From Roseiarcus sp035500275 (GTDB lineage Bacteria; Pseudomonadota; Alphaproteobacteria; Rhizobiales; Beijerinckiaceae), in the NCBI GenBank assembly GCA_035500275.1, contig DATJXI010000110.1, forward strand, positions 1-45,123: 45,123 bases of DNA, read 5' to 3'. Shown here piece by piece: positions 44,250-45,123 of this stretch. How positions within the stretch are numbered: the first letter of the stretch is position 1; each line of letters opens with the position of its first letter. The translations under genes were made by a program, and so were the position numbers. Below the pieces are notes generated by a model. The model did not search any database. It was not told the DNA's origin and saw nothing but the letters and a program-made list of their open reading frames with translations.

Positions 44250-44550
44250 ATCCTTGGAAACCCCAATGTTTCTGAGGCTGGCCCGCTGGCCCAGCCCGCC
44301 CCGTGGCCCTGCGGGCCAAGGCCCGTTGAGCGCTGGCCCGGCCCGTCCGGGGCCTATGAAATAGGCCCGGCGGCCAGCAAGCGTCACGGCGCGCACCAAA
44401 TCGAGGCCACCGTCCAGCCTCTCGTCGGCAAGAAAAAAGGTCGCCTTGCGTGCGCGGGCTGAAGTGCATCGTGGGCGCCATCGAAGGCGAGCGCCATCGG
44501 CAAACGGCGCGCCGCACCTGCCGGACGTTGCCGCGCCGCACCTTTTCAAG
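44250..44550. other. Gap with a cluster of GGCCC repeats
   Basis: About 300 bases lie between the AAA ATPase and the terminase fragment. Positions 44277-44372 are packed with GGCCC/GGGCC words (more than ten), able to fold into many alternative hairpins. A 32-codon frame there (ATG 44267) gives a Pro/Gly-rich peptide and is not called. Nothing else is evident. Confidence 0.5.
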
Positions 44551-44763
44551 TGTCATGATCAGCAGAATGCCCGCCGGACCGTCCTGGCGGGTGTAGAGCG
44601 TGCCCTGGTACCAGTCCCACGCCGCGTCGAGCACCGTCTGGCTCTCGGCTTCCGCTGAGTCCTTGATCGGATCGTCGATGATAATGACACGGGCGCCCAT
44701 GCCGGTGATCGATCCACCTATGCCGGCGCTGCGGTACGAACCGCCTTTCTTGACGATCTCGAA
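44551..44763 (-). pseudogene. Fragment of a phage terminase large subunit
   Basis: About 71 codons in one minus-strand frame read FEIVKKGGSYRSAGIGGSIT, then GMGARVIIIDDPIKDSAEAES, then WDWYQGTLYTRQDGPAGILL. This is the Walker B/DDPIK and following region of TerL-type terminases (P-loop ATPase plus nuclease that packages phage DNA). The N-terminal ATP-binding part, the end of the ATPase domain and the whole nuclease domain are missing. The homology stops on one side at the IS110 fragment and on the other at about 44551. It is a relic showing that the element has phage ancestry. Confidence 0.75.
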
Positions 44764-45123
44764 GAGGCTGCTCCCCGGCGTCGGCCCGGTCACCGCCTCG
44801 GCGATCGTGGCCACGATCCAGGACATGGGCGACTTCGCCAGCGGGCGCGAGTTCGCCGCCTTCCTCGGCTTGACGCCACGCCAGAGCTCGACCGGCGGCA
44901 AGCCACGGCTCGGGCGCATCACCAAGATGGGCGACCGTTACCTGCGCGAGCTGCTGGTCGTCGGCGCCTGCGCGACGCTCCACCACCGCAAAGGCGATAA
45001 TGATGCTCTGCGTCTGTGGGCGAGCGGGATGCTCGAGCGCAAGACAGTCAAATACAAGTTCAAGCTGACTGCGGTCGCGCTCGCCAACAAGGTCGCGCGC
45101 ATCGTCTTCGTGCTGATGACGAG
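44762..45123 (+). mobile_element. IS110-family transposase, C-terminal part, cut by window end
   Basis: The plus-strand frame beginning near 44762 reads KRLLPGVGPVTASAIVATIQ, then DFASGREFAAFLGLTPRQSS, TGGKPRLGRITKMGDRYLRE and LLVVGACA. This is the transposase_20 domain of IS110/IS1111-type DEDD transposases, which contains the conserved GIGPxTA-like and Gly-Lys-Arg motifs. The N-terminal RuvC-like domain is absent upstream, where terminase sequence begins. The frame is open to the right edge, so the 3' end lies outside. The element copy appears truncated at its left. Confidence 0.85.

Noticed and set aside
43311..44549. 412-codon minus-strand frame opposite the AAA ATPase
   Set aside because: It is a shadow frame. 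The plus-strand protein has Walker A and B motifs and coupled starts.
1..45123. CRISPR array or cas genes
   Set aside because: No regularly spaced direct repeats and no Cas-like proteins were seen.

Overview
The window is high-GC DNA with alphaproteobacterial gene content. Malonyl-CoA decarboxylase, an EI24 protein, a DUF72 protein, a FrcBCA-type sugar ABC transporter and an RkpA/WcbR-type polyketide synthase all fit Hyphomicrobiales (rhizobia, methylotrophs and relatives). No rRNA or other marker gives a firm taxon, so this is an inference from protein families.

Positions 1-16.7 kb hold ordinary chromosomal genes. In order these are: a partial extensin-like lipoprotein; a DUF1007 plus NicO-type nickel/cobalt exporter pair; an EmrAB-type efflux system, with emrB frameshifted, behind a perfect palindromic operator; a PEBP-family periplasmic protein; a 3' remnant of a DmeF-like cation exporter; a hydrolase/phosphoribosyltransferase pair; a PEP mutase/isocitrate lyase-family enzyme; a chloroperoxidase-like hydrolase interrupted by an amber codon; a small orphan ORF behind a 19-bp palindrome; an ABM-like/YbaK/DUF72 operon; malonyl-CoA decarboxylase; PsuG; and DUF445. 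After a long non-coding stretch, 17.3-20.2 kb carries a three-gene sugar-type ABC transporter.

Positions 20.3-37.6 kb form an envelope-glycan region. A leftward operon encodes a monoacylglycerol lipase-like hydrolase, an ArnT/PMT-type GT39, a GT2-GtrA fusion and an EI24 membrane protein. Diverging from it are a polysaccharide-export (Wza/KpsD-type) lipoprotein, a 2470-residue single-chain type I PKS (KS-AT-DH-degenerate MT-ER-KR-ACP, no thioesterase) and a GT4 translationally coupled to the PKS. A CDP-alcohol phosphatidyltransferase, an ICMT-like membrane methyltransferase (apparently frameshifted) and an OafA-type acyltransferase follow. This is the most interesting system here. By analogy with rhizobial RkpA and Burkholderia WcbR, the PKS probably makes a long acyl chain that modifies or anchors a surface glycan. 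The flanking genes differ from the classic capsule loci.

Positions 37.6-39.1 kb hold a DUF971/Mrp (ApbC) Fe-S carrier pair. At 39391-39440 lies the 3' half of a tRNA-Lys(CTT) gene on the minus strand. It marks one end of an integrated element that runs off the right edge. The element carries a tyrosine integrase (frameshifted) behind repeated GGGTAACG sites, an unknown protein, an AlpA/excisionase-like HTH protein, a possible coupled ORF, a zinc-finger/TOPRIM primase (frameshifted) and a RepA/RecA-like AAA ATPase. It ends in a terminase fragment abutting an IS110-family transposase cut by the window end.

Four genes carry a single-base frameshift and one carries a nonsense codon. The four frameshifts can all be read as homopolymer-length changes, so sequencing or assembly error must be weighed against genuine decay.
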